NCBI RefSeq assembly: GCF_917563915.1 | Contig: NZ_CAKJTI010000011.1 | Coordinates: 1-64,000 of the forward strand | From: Bacillus rhizoplanae | Lineage (GTDB): Bacteria > Bacillota > Bacilli > Bacillales > Bacillaceae_G | Length of the DNA stretch: 64,000 nt | Direction of reading: 5' to 3' | Shown: positions 44,384 to 53,089 of the stretch, piece by piece | Layout: each line of letters starts with the position of its first letter | How positions within the stretch are numbered: the stretch's first letter is position 1 | Made by a program: the position numbers and the translations under genes | Notes under the pieces: model-generated | Databases searched by the model: none | Seen by the model: the letters and a program-made list of their open reading frames with translations, nothing else | Told to the model about the DNA's origin: nothing

Positions 44384-44761
44384 ATGTATTCTCATCAGCA
44401 TTATCATACATGTCGGCGATATTATGGGCGAGTCGTACGTATTGAAGATTATGAAGGCAATATCCATATTGGAAAAATTGTTGATATAACGGATGAATCG
44501 GTATGGATTGAACCCGTTCATCGCAAGCGATTTGACCACGGGTTTGGCTATGGTGGCGGTGGCGGCTGTGATTTCTGCGGTGGTTTAGGTGAATGTAACA
44601 ATTGTGGATTTGGATTTGATGGACGTAGATCTGGTAGATCTGGTAGATGTGATAGATGTGGATTTGATGAATGTAGATGTGGATTTGGTGGATTTGGGGC
44701 CGTTGAACTTGGTTTTGGATTTATTTTCGGTATTGCATTAGCTGCTTTATTTTTCATTTAA
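44384..44761 (+). CDS. small protein: SH3-like barrel, Cys clusters, C-terminal TM helix
   Basis: A 125-aa protein. Residues about 14-45 (GRVVRIEDYEGNIHIGKIVD and on) look like a small beta barrel of the SH3/Sm type. Residues 55-102 are Gly-rich with CxxC pairs (CDFC, CNNC, CDRC, CRC) that could bind zinc in the DnaJ manner. The end is a membrane helix (FGFIFGIALAALFFI). The DNA of the Cys region contains tandem GGTAGATCT-like units, so it probably grew by slippage. AAAGGAGCG precedes ATG 44384; a terminator follows. Function unknown. Confidence 0.72.
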   Translation: MYSHQHYHTCRRYYGRVVRIEDYEGNIHIGKIVDITDESVWIEPVHRKRFDHGFGYGGGGGCDFCGGLGECNNCGFGFDGRRSGRSGRCDRCGFDECRCGFGGFGAVELGFGFIFGIALAALFFI

Positions 44762-44792
44762 AAAAAGCCAACATATTGTTGGCTTTTTTTAA
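44759..44792 (+). terminator. intrinsic terminator after Cys-rich gene
   Basis: AAAAAAGCCAACA / TGTTGGCTTTTTT with a 4-nt loop. Confidence 0.9.
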
Positions 44793-44796
44793 TAAA

Positions 44797-44840
44797 TTTA
44801 CGGGGAATGAAGTTCACCATTAATCAAAGTTTCACTTTAT
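44797..44840 (+). mobile_element. bcr1-like right end (F, part 2)
   Basis: GGGGAATGAAGTTCACCATT followed by AAAGTTTCACTTTAT. The final TTTAT (44836-44840) contains the TAA stop of the methyltransferase gene on the minus strand. Confidence 0.55.
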
Positions 44841-45556
44841 TTTTGACAAATAAAAATTCGGTGCCCTAATATATGCTTGTATTGATGTGAAATATGTTCA
44901 TGCGCAATCCATGCATTATACAAATCTTGTGAAATAATATCCGATATATCCCACTCTGGTTCTTCTACATGTGCAGAAATCGTTGCTGCAATGGTTCCGC
45001 CTCCAAGTACACGTACTGTTGTAAAATTTGCTTGTTTAAAGAGTACAATCCATTCTTGCGCTGTTAACAGCTGCTCCATTCCATATAAAGTTAATATATT
45101 TTTTTCCTCATGCAATGGTAAGTGTTGCTCGATTACCAATTCAATAACAAGCAGCATCCCATTACATTGTAATACACGATAACATTCATCTATCGATTTC
45201 CTTTTATTTGTAAATGCAAGAACGGACTCTCCTAATACAATATGAAACATTTCATCACGAAACGGTAGTGCCTCTACACTCCCTGCAATGAGCTCAATAT
45301 TTACTCCATCCTTATACCATCTTTTCTTTGCTTTTTCAATCATCGTTTCATTTATTTCAACTGCACTTACAATAGAGCCATACTGTTTTGCAATATAGGA
45401 AGCTGTCCTGCCTGTTCCACAACCAATCTCTAATAATTTTGTATGCTGTCCTAATGAAAGCTGCGCTAACAATTGCTTTGTTAACGTAAAACCTCCCGGA
45501 TGTGCACTGCCAATACCAAACGCTGCTAGGAAATCTAAATAAGAATATTGTTTCAT
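44837..45556 (-). CDS. class I SAM-dependent methyltransferase
   Basis: A 239-aa methyltransferase. Motif I is LLEIGCGTGRTASYIAKQYG (residues about 38-57), followed by the acidic end of strand 2 (VSAVEINE) and motif III-IV regions (VEALPFRDEMFHIVLGESVL). The C-terminal part contains a His-rich end (HEHISHQYKHILGHR). The substrate is unknown. AGAAGGAG is directly before an ATG at 45562, so ATG 45556, six bases further, is the likelier start. The stop lies inside a bcr1-like TTTAT. Confidence 0.87.
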   Translation of the reverse strand: MKQYSYLDFLAAFGIGSAHPGGFTLTKQLLAQLSLGQHTKLLEIGCGTGRTASYIAKQYGSIVSAVEINETMIEKAKKRWYKDGVNIELIAGSVEALPFRDEMFHIVLGESVLAFTNKRKSIDECYRVLQCNGMLLVIELVIEQHLPLHEEKNILTLYGMEQLLTAQEWIVLFKQANFTTVRVLGGGTIAATISAHVEEPEWDISDIISQDLYNAWIAHEHISHQYKHILGHRIFICQK

Positions 45557-45567
45557 ATCCATCTCCT

Positions 45568-45698
45568 TCTATCTCACATTTAACGGGCATATTCAGAAAA
45601 ACAAAGGATATAGATAGAAGATTTCTGCCCGGAAAAACTTAATTAGTAGGATTGACTATCATAAATGACAACATTCATTAATGATAGTTGTCATTTAT
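45568..45698 (+). mobile_element. decayed bcr1-like copy
   Basis: TCTATCTCACATTTAACGGG at the left and GTCATTTAT at the right, with CGGGCA / TGCCCG pairing and CTTAATTAGTAGGATTGACT in the middle, follow the bcr1 order but with many changes. Confidence 0.5.
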
Positions 45699-45746
45699 TG
45701 TAGTACTGCATATGTATTCATTACACTTCAAAATGTGCACATAGAG

Positions 45747-45778
45747 AAAGAGGATACGTTACCGCATCCTCTTTTTAA
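45747..45778 (-). terminator. intrinsic terminator of oppA-like gene
   Basis: AAAGAGGAT / ATCCTCTTT stem with a 10-nt loop just after the stop. Confidence 0.75.
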
Positions 45779-45782
45779 ATAA

Positions 45783-47489
45783 TTATTTATCTTCTTTTTC
45801 AGTGATATATGTCCACTTGTAGCTGAAATCACCACCAACATTATGCTTAATAATGTTGTGTACAGTTGGACGTTGTAAGTAAGAAGTTCCACGTTGGTAC
45901 AGCGGTGCAATTGCAGCATCATCAAGTAACATCTTCTCAGCTTTCGCAAGTTGTTCCCAACGAGTTTTCTCTTGTGTTAATAATTCTGTTTTACCTTTTT
46001 TAACAATGTCATCGTACTCTTTATTTGAGTAACTCATTTGGTTATGAGAGTTTGTTGTTTCAAACATATCGATGTATGTCATTGGATCTGCATAGTCAGG
46101 ACCCCAACCAGCGTAAGAGATATCAAAGTCTTGATCTGTTTCTAGTTTTAGTTTTTGCTTAAATGGTTGATTTTTCAAGTTAATTTTTAAGCCTGGTAAG
46201 TTTTTCTCTAATTGCTCTTTTAAGTACTCACCAATTTTCTTCGCATTATCAGTATCGTAGTTTAATAATTCAAGTGTTACTTCGTCTTTACCTAACTCTT
46301 TCTTCGCTTCATCCCAAAGTTTTTTCGCTTCTTTCGGATCATATGATACAGATTTTACATCTCCATTGATTTTACGGAAATCTTTATCATCTGGACCTTT
46401 TACGAAGTCAGCTGGTACAAGATAGTCAGCTGGTTTAGAACCATCATTTAAGATTACATTCGCCAACGCTTGCTTATCGTATGCTTTTGCGATTGCTTGA
46501 CGAAGTTTCTCATTTTTAAGCGGCGTGTCTTGTTGTTTCAGACGTTTTTCGTTTAATCGTAAGAAGAATGTAGATGGCTCTAAATAGGTTCCAAATTCAT
46601 CTTTCTTCGATTTATATTTATCAACATATTCAGCACTTAAAGCAACGCGATCAGCTTCGCCGCTTTCATATAAGTTAACACGAGTAGATAATTCTTTTAC
46701 AACGTTAAAGTTGATTTCGTCTAACTTAACTGTGTTCTTGTCCCAATATTGATCATTTTTCTTCAGCTTCCAACCTTGCTCGTGTTTCCACTCTGTCATA
46801 GCGAATGGACCATTGTATACTAGAGTGTCTGCTTCTAAACCGTATTTATCGCCTTTTTCTTTTACAACCTTTTCATTTAACGGATAGAAAGAACCGAATG
46901 TTGTTAATTCAATAAAATATGGCACTGGGTTGTCTAATTGCACTTCTAATGTATTGTCATCAACAGCTTTTACACCTAAAGAATCAACTGGTGCTTTGCC
47001 TTCGTTGATTGCCTGTGCATTTTTCACATCATACATAATAAATGCGTATTCAGCAGCTGTTTTTGGATCTAATAAACGTTGCCATGCAAATACGAAATCT
47101 TTCGCTGTTACAGGATCGCCATTTGACCATTTCGCATCTTTGCGAAGCTTAAACGTATATGTTTTGCCATCATCGCTCTTTTTATACGATTCCGCCATAC
47201 CTGGAGTTGGTTTTTGGTCTTTATCCAGGCGATATAATCCTTCCATTACGTTATTTAAAGCAAGGAAAGACACTGCATCTGTTGCTTTAGAAGAGTCCAT
47301 AGACGGAATCTCTTGCGTTTCTAGTAAGTTTAACACTTGTTTTGATGCTAACTTACCTTCTGTTTTTTTCTCTTCATTTTTTGGCTCTGTGCTTGCTTTT
47401 TTGTCCCCCGACCCTGAACATGCTGTTAAAGCCACGCTCATTGCCAACACTGGCGCTACTACAGCTGAGATTTTTTTAATCTTTTTCAT
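45783..47489 (-). CDS. oppA: oligopeptide ABC transporter substrate-binding lipoprotein
   Basis: A 568-aa SBP family 5 lipoprotein. The signal peptide ends in lipobox LTAC (21-24). Family signatures include the N-terminal LNLLETQEIPSMDSSKATD, the KWSNGDPVTAKDFVFAWQRL block and the YNGPFAMTEW motif. It would deliver oligopeptides to an Opp permease. No oppBCDF genes are next to it, so it is a stand-alone binding protein sharing a permease encoded elsewhere, common in the B. cereus group. AGGGAGGG lies before ATG 47489. Confidence 0.92.
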   Translation of the reverse strand: MKKIKKISAVVAPVLAMSVALTACSGSGDKKASTEPKNEEKKTEGKLASKQVLNLLETQEIPSMDSSKATDAVSFLALNNVMEGLYRLDKDQKPTPGMAESYKKSDDGKTYTFKLRKDAKWSNGDPVTAKDFVFAWQRLLDPKTAAEYAFIMYDVKNAQAINEGKAPVDSLGVKAVDDNTLEVQLDNPVPYFIELTTFGSFYPLNEKVVKEKGDKYGLEADTLVYNGPFAMTEWKHEQGWKLKKNDQYWDKNTVKLDEINFNVVKELSTRVNLYESGEADRVALSAEYVDKYKSKKDEFGTYLEPSTFFLRLNEKRLKQQDTPLKNEKLRQAIAKAYDKQALANVILNDGSKPADYLVPADFVKGPDDKDFRKINGDVKSVSYDPKEAKKLWDEAKKELGKDEVTLELLNYDTDNAKKIGEYLKEQLEKNLPGLKINLKNQPFKQKLKLETDQDFDISYAGWGPDYADPMTYIDMFETTNSHNQMSYSNKEYDDIVKKGKTELLTQEKTRWEQLAKAEKMLLDDAAIAPLYQRGTSYLQRPTVHNIIKHNVGGDFSYKWTYITEKEDK

Positions 47490-48275
47490 TTTGTACCCTC
47501 CCTAATTTTATGTACGATACTACTTGTGAGAAACTTTTTTTGATAACTTTATGTTTCTATATAGTTATCAGAAAATTTCTATTAATTAATATTCTACTAA
47601 TTTTTTTGATTTTGTAAAGTGTTATTATTAAAAAAATTTAAAAAATTATTTTATTACAGTAATATTTATAATCATTCTGTAAAATAACTCAAGAAAAAAG
47701 ACATCCCTTTACTATGTGGATGCTTAAATCCTTTTATTTATTACTATTTATTACTATTTTTCCAAAAAAACATATAAAACAATCATTTACAATATATTGC
47801 ATTCTTATACATATCCTCTTTATGATTCTTTCATTTTATTCTCTTGTATTTCCAGCAAAACTTTCTCATGTTTTGTCTGACAATTTTATTTTTACTCTTC
47901 GTAACAATAGCAACACTCTTATTATTTCTTACACTATATAATTACGGACTTCTAACATAAAGTGAAACTTCCATCAGTGGAGGTTTTCTTCATCCCCCAC
48001 TGATGGTTAGTTGAACCAATCGGGCTTTTACGGGATAAAGCGATCGATACTAACCAAAAACGCTAATCCTTTTTACAAAATAACTTCCAGTGTGGAAAAT
48101 CCATCGCCATTAACTGTTACTGCATCCTTTCATTATTCTTTATTAAAATTTTGACTTTGTTAAAGAACATTATTGATTTTTCTTATTGAACAAACGGAGC
48201 AGGATAGTTAGAAGAAGGATTAGGGCATTAAGTATGGAATAAATTTCTTAAATAACAAATAAAGGAGCGTATATA
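47490..48275. other. intergenic region with bcr1 copy G
   Basis: Very AT-rich. It holds the oppA promoter region, a CATCC / GGATG hairpin near 47702-47726 and bcr1 copy G. A 75-codon hydrophobic frame at 47714-47941 has no ribosome site and is not called. The last 230 bases lead to the DinB-like gene. Confidence 0.5.
47957..48039 (-). mobile_element. bcr1 repeat, truncated reverse copy (G)
   Basis: 83 bp in reverse orientation, ATAAAGTGAAACTTCCATCA at the left and CGGGCTTTTACGGGATAAA at the right. The 5' half of the element is missing, but the flanking ATAAA repeats are kept. Confidence 0.85.
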
Positions 48276-48764
48276 ATGCATAAAAACGAATATGAATGGG
48301 TCAAACAAACTCGAGCCGTACTTCTTGACTTTTGTAGAGAACTAGAACCAAATGACTTTACTCGCCAAATGGGGTTCGGTTGGCAAAGCGTGCGAGACAC
48401 ACTGGTACACATAGCAGACTGTTATAATGCTTGGCTTGGCTCATTTGTTTTATTAAAAACGAAGAAACCACTCACTTCAAAGGAAGACCTGAAACAACTC
48501 GGTTTGAACGAAATAAAAGTACGCTTTGAACATATAGATTCTCTTGTAAATGAGGTATTTGAAGTACTTGCCCATCACATGAATGAGCCGATTCAGAGGG
48601 AGATTCCTTGGAGAGAAGAAGGAGAAACGTTATCAATTACACCTGGTAAATTGCTAACGCATGCAATCACTCACGAATTCCATCACAAGGGACAGATTTC
48701 AGCTATGATACGCCAGATGGGGTATGAACCTCCAAACACAGATGTGTTAGGAACTAGTGATTAG
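48276..48764 (+). CDS. DinB family protein
   Basis: A 162-aa four-helix DinB-type protein. Metal ligands are in DTLVHIADCYNAWL and the pair in HAITHEFHHKGQISAM, the family hallmark. Some relatives are thiol-S-transferases; others are DNA-damage induced with no known activity. AAAGGAGCG is placed before ATG 48276. It is unrelated in sequence detail to the DinB-like gene at 2.5 kb beyond the fold. Terminator-like hairpin at 48831. Confidence 0.87.
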   Translation: MHKNEYEWVKQTRAVLLDFCRELEPNDFTRQMGFGWQSVRDTLVHIADCYNAWLGSFVLLKTKKPLTSKEDLKQLGLNEIKVRFEHIDSLVNEVFEVLAHHMNEPIQREIPWREEGETLSITPGKLLTHAITHEFHHKGQISAMIRQMGYEPPNTDVLGTSD

Positions 48765-48830
48765 GGAGAATACGTGTGGTGCTTCATTTGTTGAAAACAG
48801 AAAGTAAAAAGCATGGCACCAACATATGTG

Positions 48831-48857
48831 AGGCTGTTTTTAAGCAGCCTTTTTTGT
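48831..48857 (+). terminator. intrinsic terminator after DinB gene
   Basis: AGGCTG / CAGCCT stem and a T run. Confidence 0.7.
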
Positions 48858-49046
48858 TTGTAATACAACAGAGAGCGAATTCATTCGTCCCTCCCAGCGA
48901 ATCTGAAAGGTAATTTGAGGAACCAGAAGATGCAGTGTTTTTAGTTCTTCACATACGAAAAAGTTGATGAATCCGTCTATTTCTTTTTGTACCAAATCAA
49001 TACTAAAGTTTAACAGAGCTAAAATTTTAACAATAACATATTTTAT
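48840..49046 (-). pseudogene. 5'-truncated remnant of an unknown protein
   Basis: The minus strand holds an open frame with protein-like composition (VQKEIDGFINFFVCEELKTL and later QITFQIRWEGRM) ending TAA at 48840-48842. Stop codons cut it off at about 49046, and no ATG or ribosome site is present at the front. Probably the tail of a lost gene; family not recognised. The rest of the gap to 49274 shows nothing. Confidence 0.35.
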
Positions 49047-49274
49047 TTATCAGAAATAAATATTACTATTTTTAAAATACATAAATCATTACAATAATAA
49101 CTGATTCCAGAAAAAAACAAACAACCTTACCCTAATTGAATATCGTGGTAAGGTTGCTTAAATACTGTTTCATAATATTTACCTAAAAGGGCTGATACTA
49201 GTCCACCACATCAGATGAACTCTTTTTACTATCTACCTAAAAAAGCCAATTCACCTCTTCTTTTTATTAGATCA

Positions 49275-50081
49275 TCATAAAGGCAAATCTCTTCTCTTAA
49301 AAACAAGAACAGAAATTATAAAAAGAATAATCGCTACTATAAGTAAACCAATACTTGTCGGCCATATATTATAGGTTCCATCAACAATTTCTTGTGGGCG
49401 ATACAGGCTAAATATAGATAAATTTCTCATCCATTCCAATTTATCACTCAATTTCCCTAACATATCCAATCCATAAAACAATACTGTTATACCTGTAGAA
49501 ATACTTAATGCTTTCTTTTCATCATCAAATAAACAGGAAAAGAAAAATGAATATGCACAAATAACAAGAAATACAAGTCCGCCAAGAAAATTGAGTTTAA
49601 AAAATAATACTTTATCAAGGGATACTTTTTCAATTAGCCATTCTGCCCCAACTAAACCGCCAAGATAAGTAGCCATAACGATCGTAAATAACCCTATGAT
49701 TAAGACAGATGCTTGTGTCAAAATTACCTTTGTACGCGAAACAGATGTAGATAATAAATAAGCCATTGATCCTCTATCAACTAGATAAGCAACTAGTTTT
49801 GTCGATGCTAAAATACTATACACCATCAACAACAAAACAAAGATCAAACCATAATATTCTCCGGCTAAAAAATCATTCAATTGTTCAATCCCTTTTTCAA
49901 ATCCCACTGCTTTTAATACCCCTTGAGGCATCGCTTTCAGTATTTCATCTAATCCCTTTACAGATGAGAATGATGGAAAGATCCAAATTAGTAACCATAA
50001 ATAAAGAACTGAACCAATAGCATAGTTCAAAATCATTTTGGCATTCGCTTTTAAACTAGCAACAAATAACGCTTTACTCAT
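49275..50081 (-). CDS. ABC-2 type transporter permease
   Basis: A 268-aa membrane protein with six hydrophobic segments, including the long central pair (YLLSTSVSRTKVILTQ, then SVLIIGLFTIVMATYLGGL). It is the permease half of an exporter together with the ATP-binding gene just upstream, which it overlaps by four bases (ATGA at 50078-50081). Divergent TetR gene suggests efflux of a toxic or antibiotic-like compound. Substrate unknown. Confidence 0.87.
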   Translation of the reverse strand: MSKALFVASLKANAKMILNYAIGSVLYLWLLIWIFPSFSSVKGLDEILKAMPQGVLKAVGFEKGIEQLNDFLAGEYYGLIFVLLLMVYSILASTKLVAYLVDRGSMAYLLSTSVSRTKVILTQASVLIIGLFTIVMATYLGGLVGAEWLIEKVSLDKVLFFKLNFLGGLVFLVICAYSFFFSCLFDDEKKALSISTGITVLFYGLDMLGKLSDKLEWMRNLSIFSLYRPQEIVDGTYNIWPTSIGLLIVAIILFIISVLVFKRRDLPL

Positions 50082-50968
50082 AACCGATTTGCTCCTTCCT
50101 CATCATAGTAATGCATAAAGATATTTTCTAAATCCATTGTTCTCATCTGAAAACCAATTACATCGTGCTGCGCTAATGTTTGAAGAAGTTGATTATAATT
50201 TCCCTGTACAATAATCGAAGCTGTATTCCCTTGCACGCTATCAATTTGTAGTGCCGTTTTCTTTAATGCTTGCAATTGTTCTTGTGAGGATACTGTCACA
50301 TCAATAACTTGCCGTTGTTTTGCTCTCAAATCATGAATATTTTCTACTGTGAGTAACTTTCCATCTTTAATAATCCCTACACGATCACATGTCCGTTCAA
50401 TTTCTGTAAAAATATGAGACGACATAAAAATTGTTTTTCCTCTTTGTTTTTCTTCTAATATAAGATCAACAAATAACTGCTGCATAAGCGGATCTAAACC
50501 TGAAGTCGGTTCATCTAAAATGAGCACTTCCGGATCGTGCATAAAGGCTGCTACAATCCCTACTTTTTGCTTCATCCCTTTAGACATTTTTCGAATGGGC
50601 GTTTTCACATCAAACTGAAAGCGCTCAATTAATTCATCACGTCGACTATTACTTTTCATACCACGCATTCCTTGCATAAGTTGCAAAAATCCCAATCCAT
50701 TCATGCCTTCTATAAAAGAAATCTCTCCTGGTAAATATCCAACCCTTTTTTGAATATCAGCCGCATCCTTCCAGCAATCCAATCCGAACATTGTCGCTGT
50801 TCCAGAAGTAGGTTGTATAAATCCCATTAAATTACGAATTGTTGTTGATTTCCCTGCTCCGTTTGGTCCTAAATAACCAAATACTTCGCCTTCTTTTACT
50901 TGAAATGAAACATCAAATAAGCCTTTCCCGTTTGAAAATTTTTTCGTGACATTTTGAACGATTAACAT
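50078..50968 (-). CDS. ABC transporter ATP-binding protein
   Basis: A 296-aa nucleotide-binding subunit. Walker A is GPNGAGKST (34-42), the signature is MSKGMKQKV (a usual variant of LSGGQ in this drug-export subgroup), Walker B is [13 protein letters not shown], and the H-loop is MSSHIF. The C-terminal about 80 residues are the extra domain of the CcmA/NatA-like group. GAGGTGG lies before ATG 50968. It is first in a two-gene operon and divergent from tetR. Confidence 0.92.
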   Translation of the reverse strand: MLIVQNVTKKFSNGKGLFDVSFQVKEGEVFGYLGPNGAGKSTTIRNLMGFIQPTSGTATMFGLDCWKDAADIQKRVGYLPGEISFIEGMNGLGFLQLMQGMRGMKSNSRRDELIERFQFDVKTPIRKMSKGMKQKVGIVAAFMHDPEVLILDEPTSGLDPLMQQLFVDLILEEKQRGKTIFMSSHIFTEIERTCDRVGIIKDGKLLTVENIHDLRAKQRQVIDVTVSSQEQLQALKKTALQIDSVQGNTASIIVQGNYNQLLQTLAQHDVIGFQMRTMDLENIFMHYYDEEGANRL

Positions 50969-50983
50969 TATCCCACCTCATTT

Positions 50984-51014
50984 TTTGAAATATTATACAT
51001 TTTATATTTCAAAA
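50984..51014. promoter_or_regulatory. probable TetR operator 1
   Basis: TTTGAAATA and TATTTCAAA, perfect inverted halves 13 bases apart, 16 bases upstream of the ABC operon start. Confidence 0.55.
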
Positions 51015-51043
51015 TTATTATACTCCTCTGTTATAAGAGAATC

Positions 51044-51088
51044 AATATTTTTTGAAATTTATTAAAGCCCATATTTCAAAAATATTGT
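51044..51088. promoter_or_regulatory. probable TetR operator 2
   Basis: CAATATTTTTTGAAATT and ATATTTCAAAAATATTG form a longer inverted repeat with the same TTTGAAAT core, in front of the tetR gene. Confidence 0.55.
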
Positions 51089-51131
51089 TTCCTTTCTTAT
51101 CATCTTGTATATTTAAGTGGAGGTGATTCAT

Positions 51132-51722
51132 ATGAACGGTTTTGAAAAGGTGAAAAAGAAGAAAAAGCAGGCTATTAAAGCAGCTGCATTAGAATTGTTT
51201 TCTAAAAATGGATATAAAGATGTAAAAATAGAAGATATTGCAAAACAAGCAAACGTTTCACAAGTTACAATATATAATCATTTCGGAAGTAAAGATGCTT
51301 TATTTCGCGAACTCATTCAAGAGTTTACCATTCAAGAGGTTCATTATTATGAAGAACTATTAACGAGCGACTTATCTTTTCAGGAAAAAATACATCGTAT
51401 TATGACTCGAAAATTACAAAGTGTGAACCGTTTACATCCTGAAATGATTGAACAAGCAATGCAAACAGATGAAGAATTGCGTAATTTTCTATTTACATAT
51501 CAAAAAGATAAAGCGCTTCCCCTTTTTCTTCACTTTATAGAAGAAGCACAGCAGAAAAAAGAAATTAACCCCAATCTTTCAAAAGATATGATTTTGTTAT
51601 ATATCAATACGTTTTCTAAAATGAGTGATCAATTCGTTGCACACTTAGTTGGTGAACATCGTGAACAACAAACAAAAGAAATCCTCACAATGTTTTTCTA
51701 TGGACTTTCTAATCCAAACTAA
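51132..51722 (+). CDS. TetR family repressor
   Basis: A 196-aa regulator. The N-terminal helix-turn-helix (residues about 8-55) is AIKAAALELFSKNGYKDVKI, then EDIAKQANVSQVTIYNHFGS, a standard TetR domain; the ligand domain follows. GGAGGTGA precedes ATG 51132. It is transcribed away from the ABC exporter, with two like inverted repeats between them, so it probably represses both itself and the exporter until an inducing ligand binds. Confidence 0.9.
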   Translation: MNGFEKVKKKKKQAIKAAALELFSKNGYKDVKIEDIAKQANVSQVTIYNHFGSKDALFRELIQEFTIQEVHYYEELLTSDLSFQEKIHRIMTRKLQSVNRLHPEMIEQAMQTDEELRNFLFTYQKDKALPLFLHFIEEAQQKKEINPNLSKDMILLYINTFSKMSDQFVAHLVGEHREQQTKEILTMFFYGLSNPN

Positions 51723-51751
51723 AAAAACCCGGCCTCTGCCGGGTTTTTTTC
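51721..51751. terminator. bidirectional intrinsic terminator
   Basis: AAAAAACCCGGC / GCCGGGTTTTTT around a 5-nt loop, between convergent tetR and binding-protein genes. Confidence 0.92.
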
Positions 51752-51752
51752 A

Positions 51753-52940
51753 TTATTTACTTACTTCTCCGTCTTGTGTCCCTGGATATTTCGCACCCTC
51801 ATACTTATAAATATAAACTTTAGCAAATTTGTTATCACCTTTATCATCAAAAGCTACTTTCGTAATAACGCCATCATATTCTTTTATAGCACGAACTGCA
51901 TCGCGTACTTGTTCACGTGTTGGATATTTACCATCATTTTTCTTAATGGCATCTTTAATTCCTTGTAAAATAACACCAGCTGAGTCATATCCATATGCAG
52001 AGTATGCCTCCACATCTTTTTTGAACTTCTCTTTATATTCTGTCACAAATGCTTTCCCTTTCTCTGTTTCTGTTGGTGCTGTCGCTACTGTTGTATAATA
52101 CGTATCTTTTAATCCATCTTTTGCAACTTCTGCCATTGTTGGAGAATCGATACCGTCACCGCCCATAATTGGTGCTGTAACCCCTTTTTCACGTGCTTGT
52201 TTTACTAAAACGGATCCTTCTGAATACATACCACCAAAATAAACAAGATCTGGCTTTTTCGCGACAACTTGGTTTAACACACCACTAAAATCTTTCTCAC
52301 CAACTGTAATCCCCTCATAACCGACAATTTTTGCTCCTAGCTTTTCTGCTTCTTTTTTAAATGCATCAGCTAACCCTGTACCGTAAGCTGTTTTATCTTG
52401 AATTACAAAAATATTTTTTGCCTTTACTGTTTCAAGCGCATATTTCGCTGCCGCCGGACCTTGGAAATCATCTCTTGCAACAAGGCGTGCAACAGTCTTT
52501 AATCCACGTTCTGTTAATTCAACTGCCGTACTCGATGGCGATACCATAACAAGACTTGCTTTCTCATATGTTTCAGAAGCGGCAATAGATACACCTGACA
52601 TTAAATGTCCTACAACGCCCAATACTTCTTTATCAGCTGCGACAGACTGAGCATTAGCAACCCCTTTTTTCGGGTCACCTTGATCATCTTGCGGAACAAA
52701 TTGCAATTCAAAACCTAGTTTTTTAAACTCTTCTTTTTGTTTATCTACTGCAAGCTGCGTTCCAAGCTTAATGGCTTCTCCAAAAGCAGCTGATCCACCA
52801 GAAAGAGGGGATTCAGAAGCAATTTTAATTACTTTACTTTCCTTAGTTTCAGTTTTAGTAGAAGCTGAATTCGCATTACATCCCGCCATCATTCCTGCTA
52901 ATAAAACACCTGATAACAAAAGCGATATCTTTTTCTTCAC
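51753..52940 (-). CDS. branched-chain amino-acid ABC transporter binding protein (second copy)
   Basis: A 395-aa periplasmic-binding-type lipoprotein of the LivJ/K family. The signal ends in lipobox MAGC (18-21). The mature part opens VIKIASESPLSGGSAAFGEA and has GVVGHLMSGVSIAAS. It is closely similar throughout to the 58.3-59.5 kb gene that heads the liv operon, so it is a recent paralog. The start is GTG 52940 after GGGGGAG. It is not linked to permease genes and is flanked by terminators. An AT inverted repeat lies just upstream, as for its paralog. Confidence 0.9.
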   Translation of the reverse strand: MKKKISLLLSGVLLAGMMAGCNANSASTKTETKESKVIKIASESPLSGGSAAFGEAIKLGTQLAVDKQKEEFKKLGFELQFVPQDDQGDPKKGVANAQSVAADKEVLGVVGHLMSGVSIAASETYEKASLVMVSPSSTAVELTERGLKTVARLVARDDFQGPAAAKYALETVKAKNIFVIQDKTAYGTGLADAFKKEAEKLGAKIVGYEGITVGEKDFSGVLNQVVAKKPDLVYFGGMYSEGSVLVKQAREKGVTAPIMGGDGIDSPTMAEVAKDGLKDTYYTTVATAPTETEKGKAFVTEYKEKFKKDVEAYSAYGYDSAGVILQGIKDAIKKNDGKYPTREQVRDAVRAIKEYDGVITKVAFDDKGDNKFAKVYIYKYEGAKYPGTQDGEVSK

Positions 52941-52959
52941 AGTACTCCCCCTAAATTTA

Positions 52960-52985
52960 TAATATTTTTAATATTTAAAATATTA
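52960..52985. promoter_or_regulatory. AT-rich inverted repeat before binding-protein gene
   Basis: TAATATTTT / AAAATATTA, 8 bases apart, 20 bases upstream of the start. A longer palindrome lies in the same place at the paralogous gene. Confidence 0.35.
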
Positions 52986-53059
52986 ATCTATACATAAAGG
53001 TTGTACAATAAAAATCGTTAGCGTTTTCTCGTAAAATTCCGACATGATTTGCTAACATA

Positions 53060-53089
53060 CAAAAAGAGTCAGCGCATGCACTGACTCTA
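53060..53089 (-). terminator. intrinsic terminator of oxidoreductase gene
   Basis: AGAGTCAG / CTGACTCT with an 8-nt loop and leftward T run. Confidence 0.85.

Noticed and set aside
44630-44700. CRISPR-like short tandem repeats
   Set aside because: Units are very short, in frame in a coding region, and have no spacers.
47714-47941. 75-codon hydrophobic frame
   Set aside because: Very AT-rich, no ribosome site, and hydrophobicity follows from T-rich codons.
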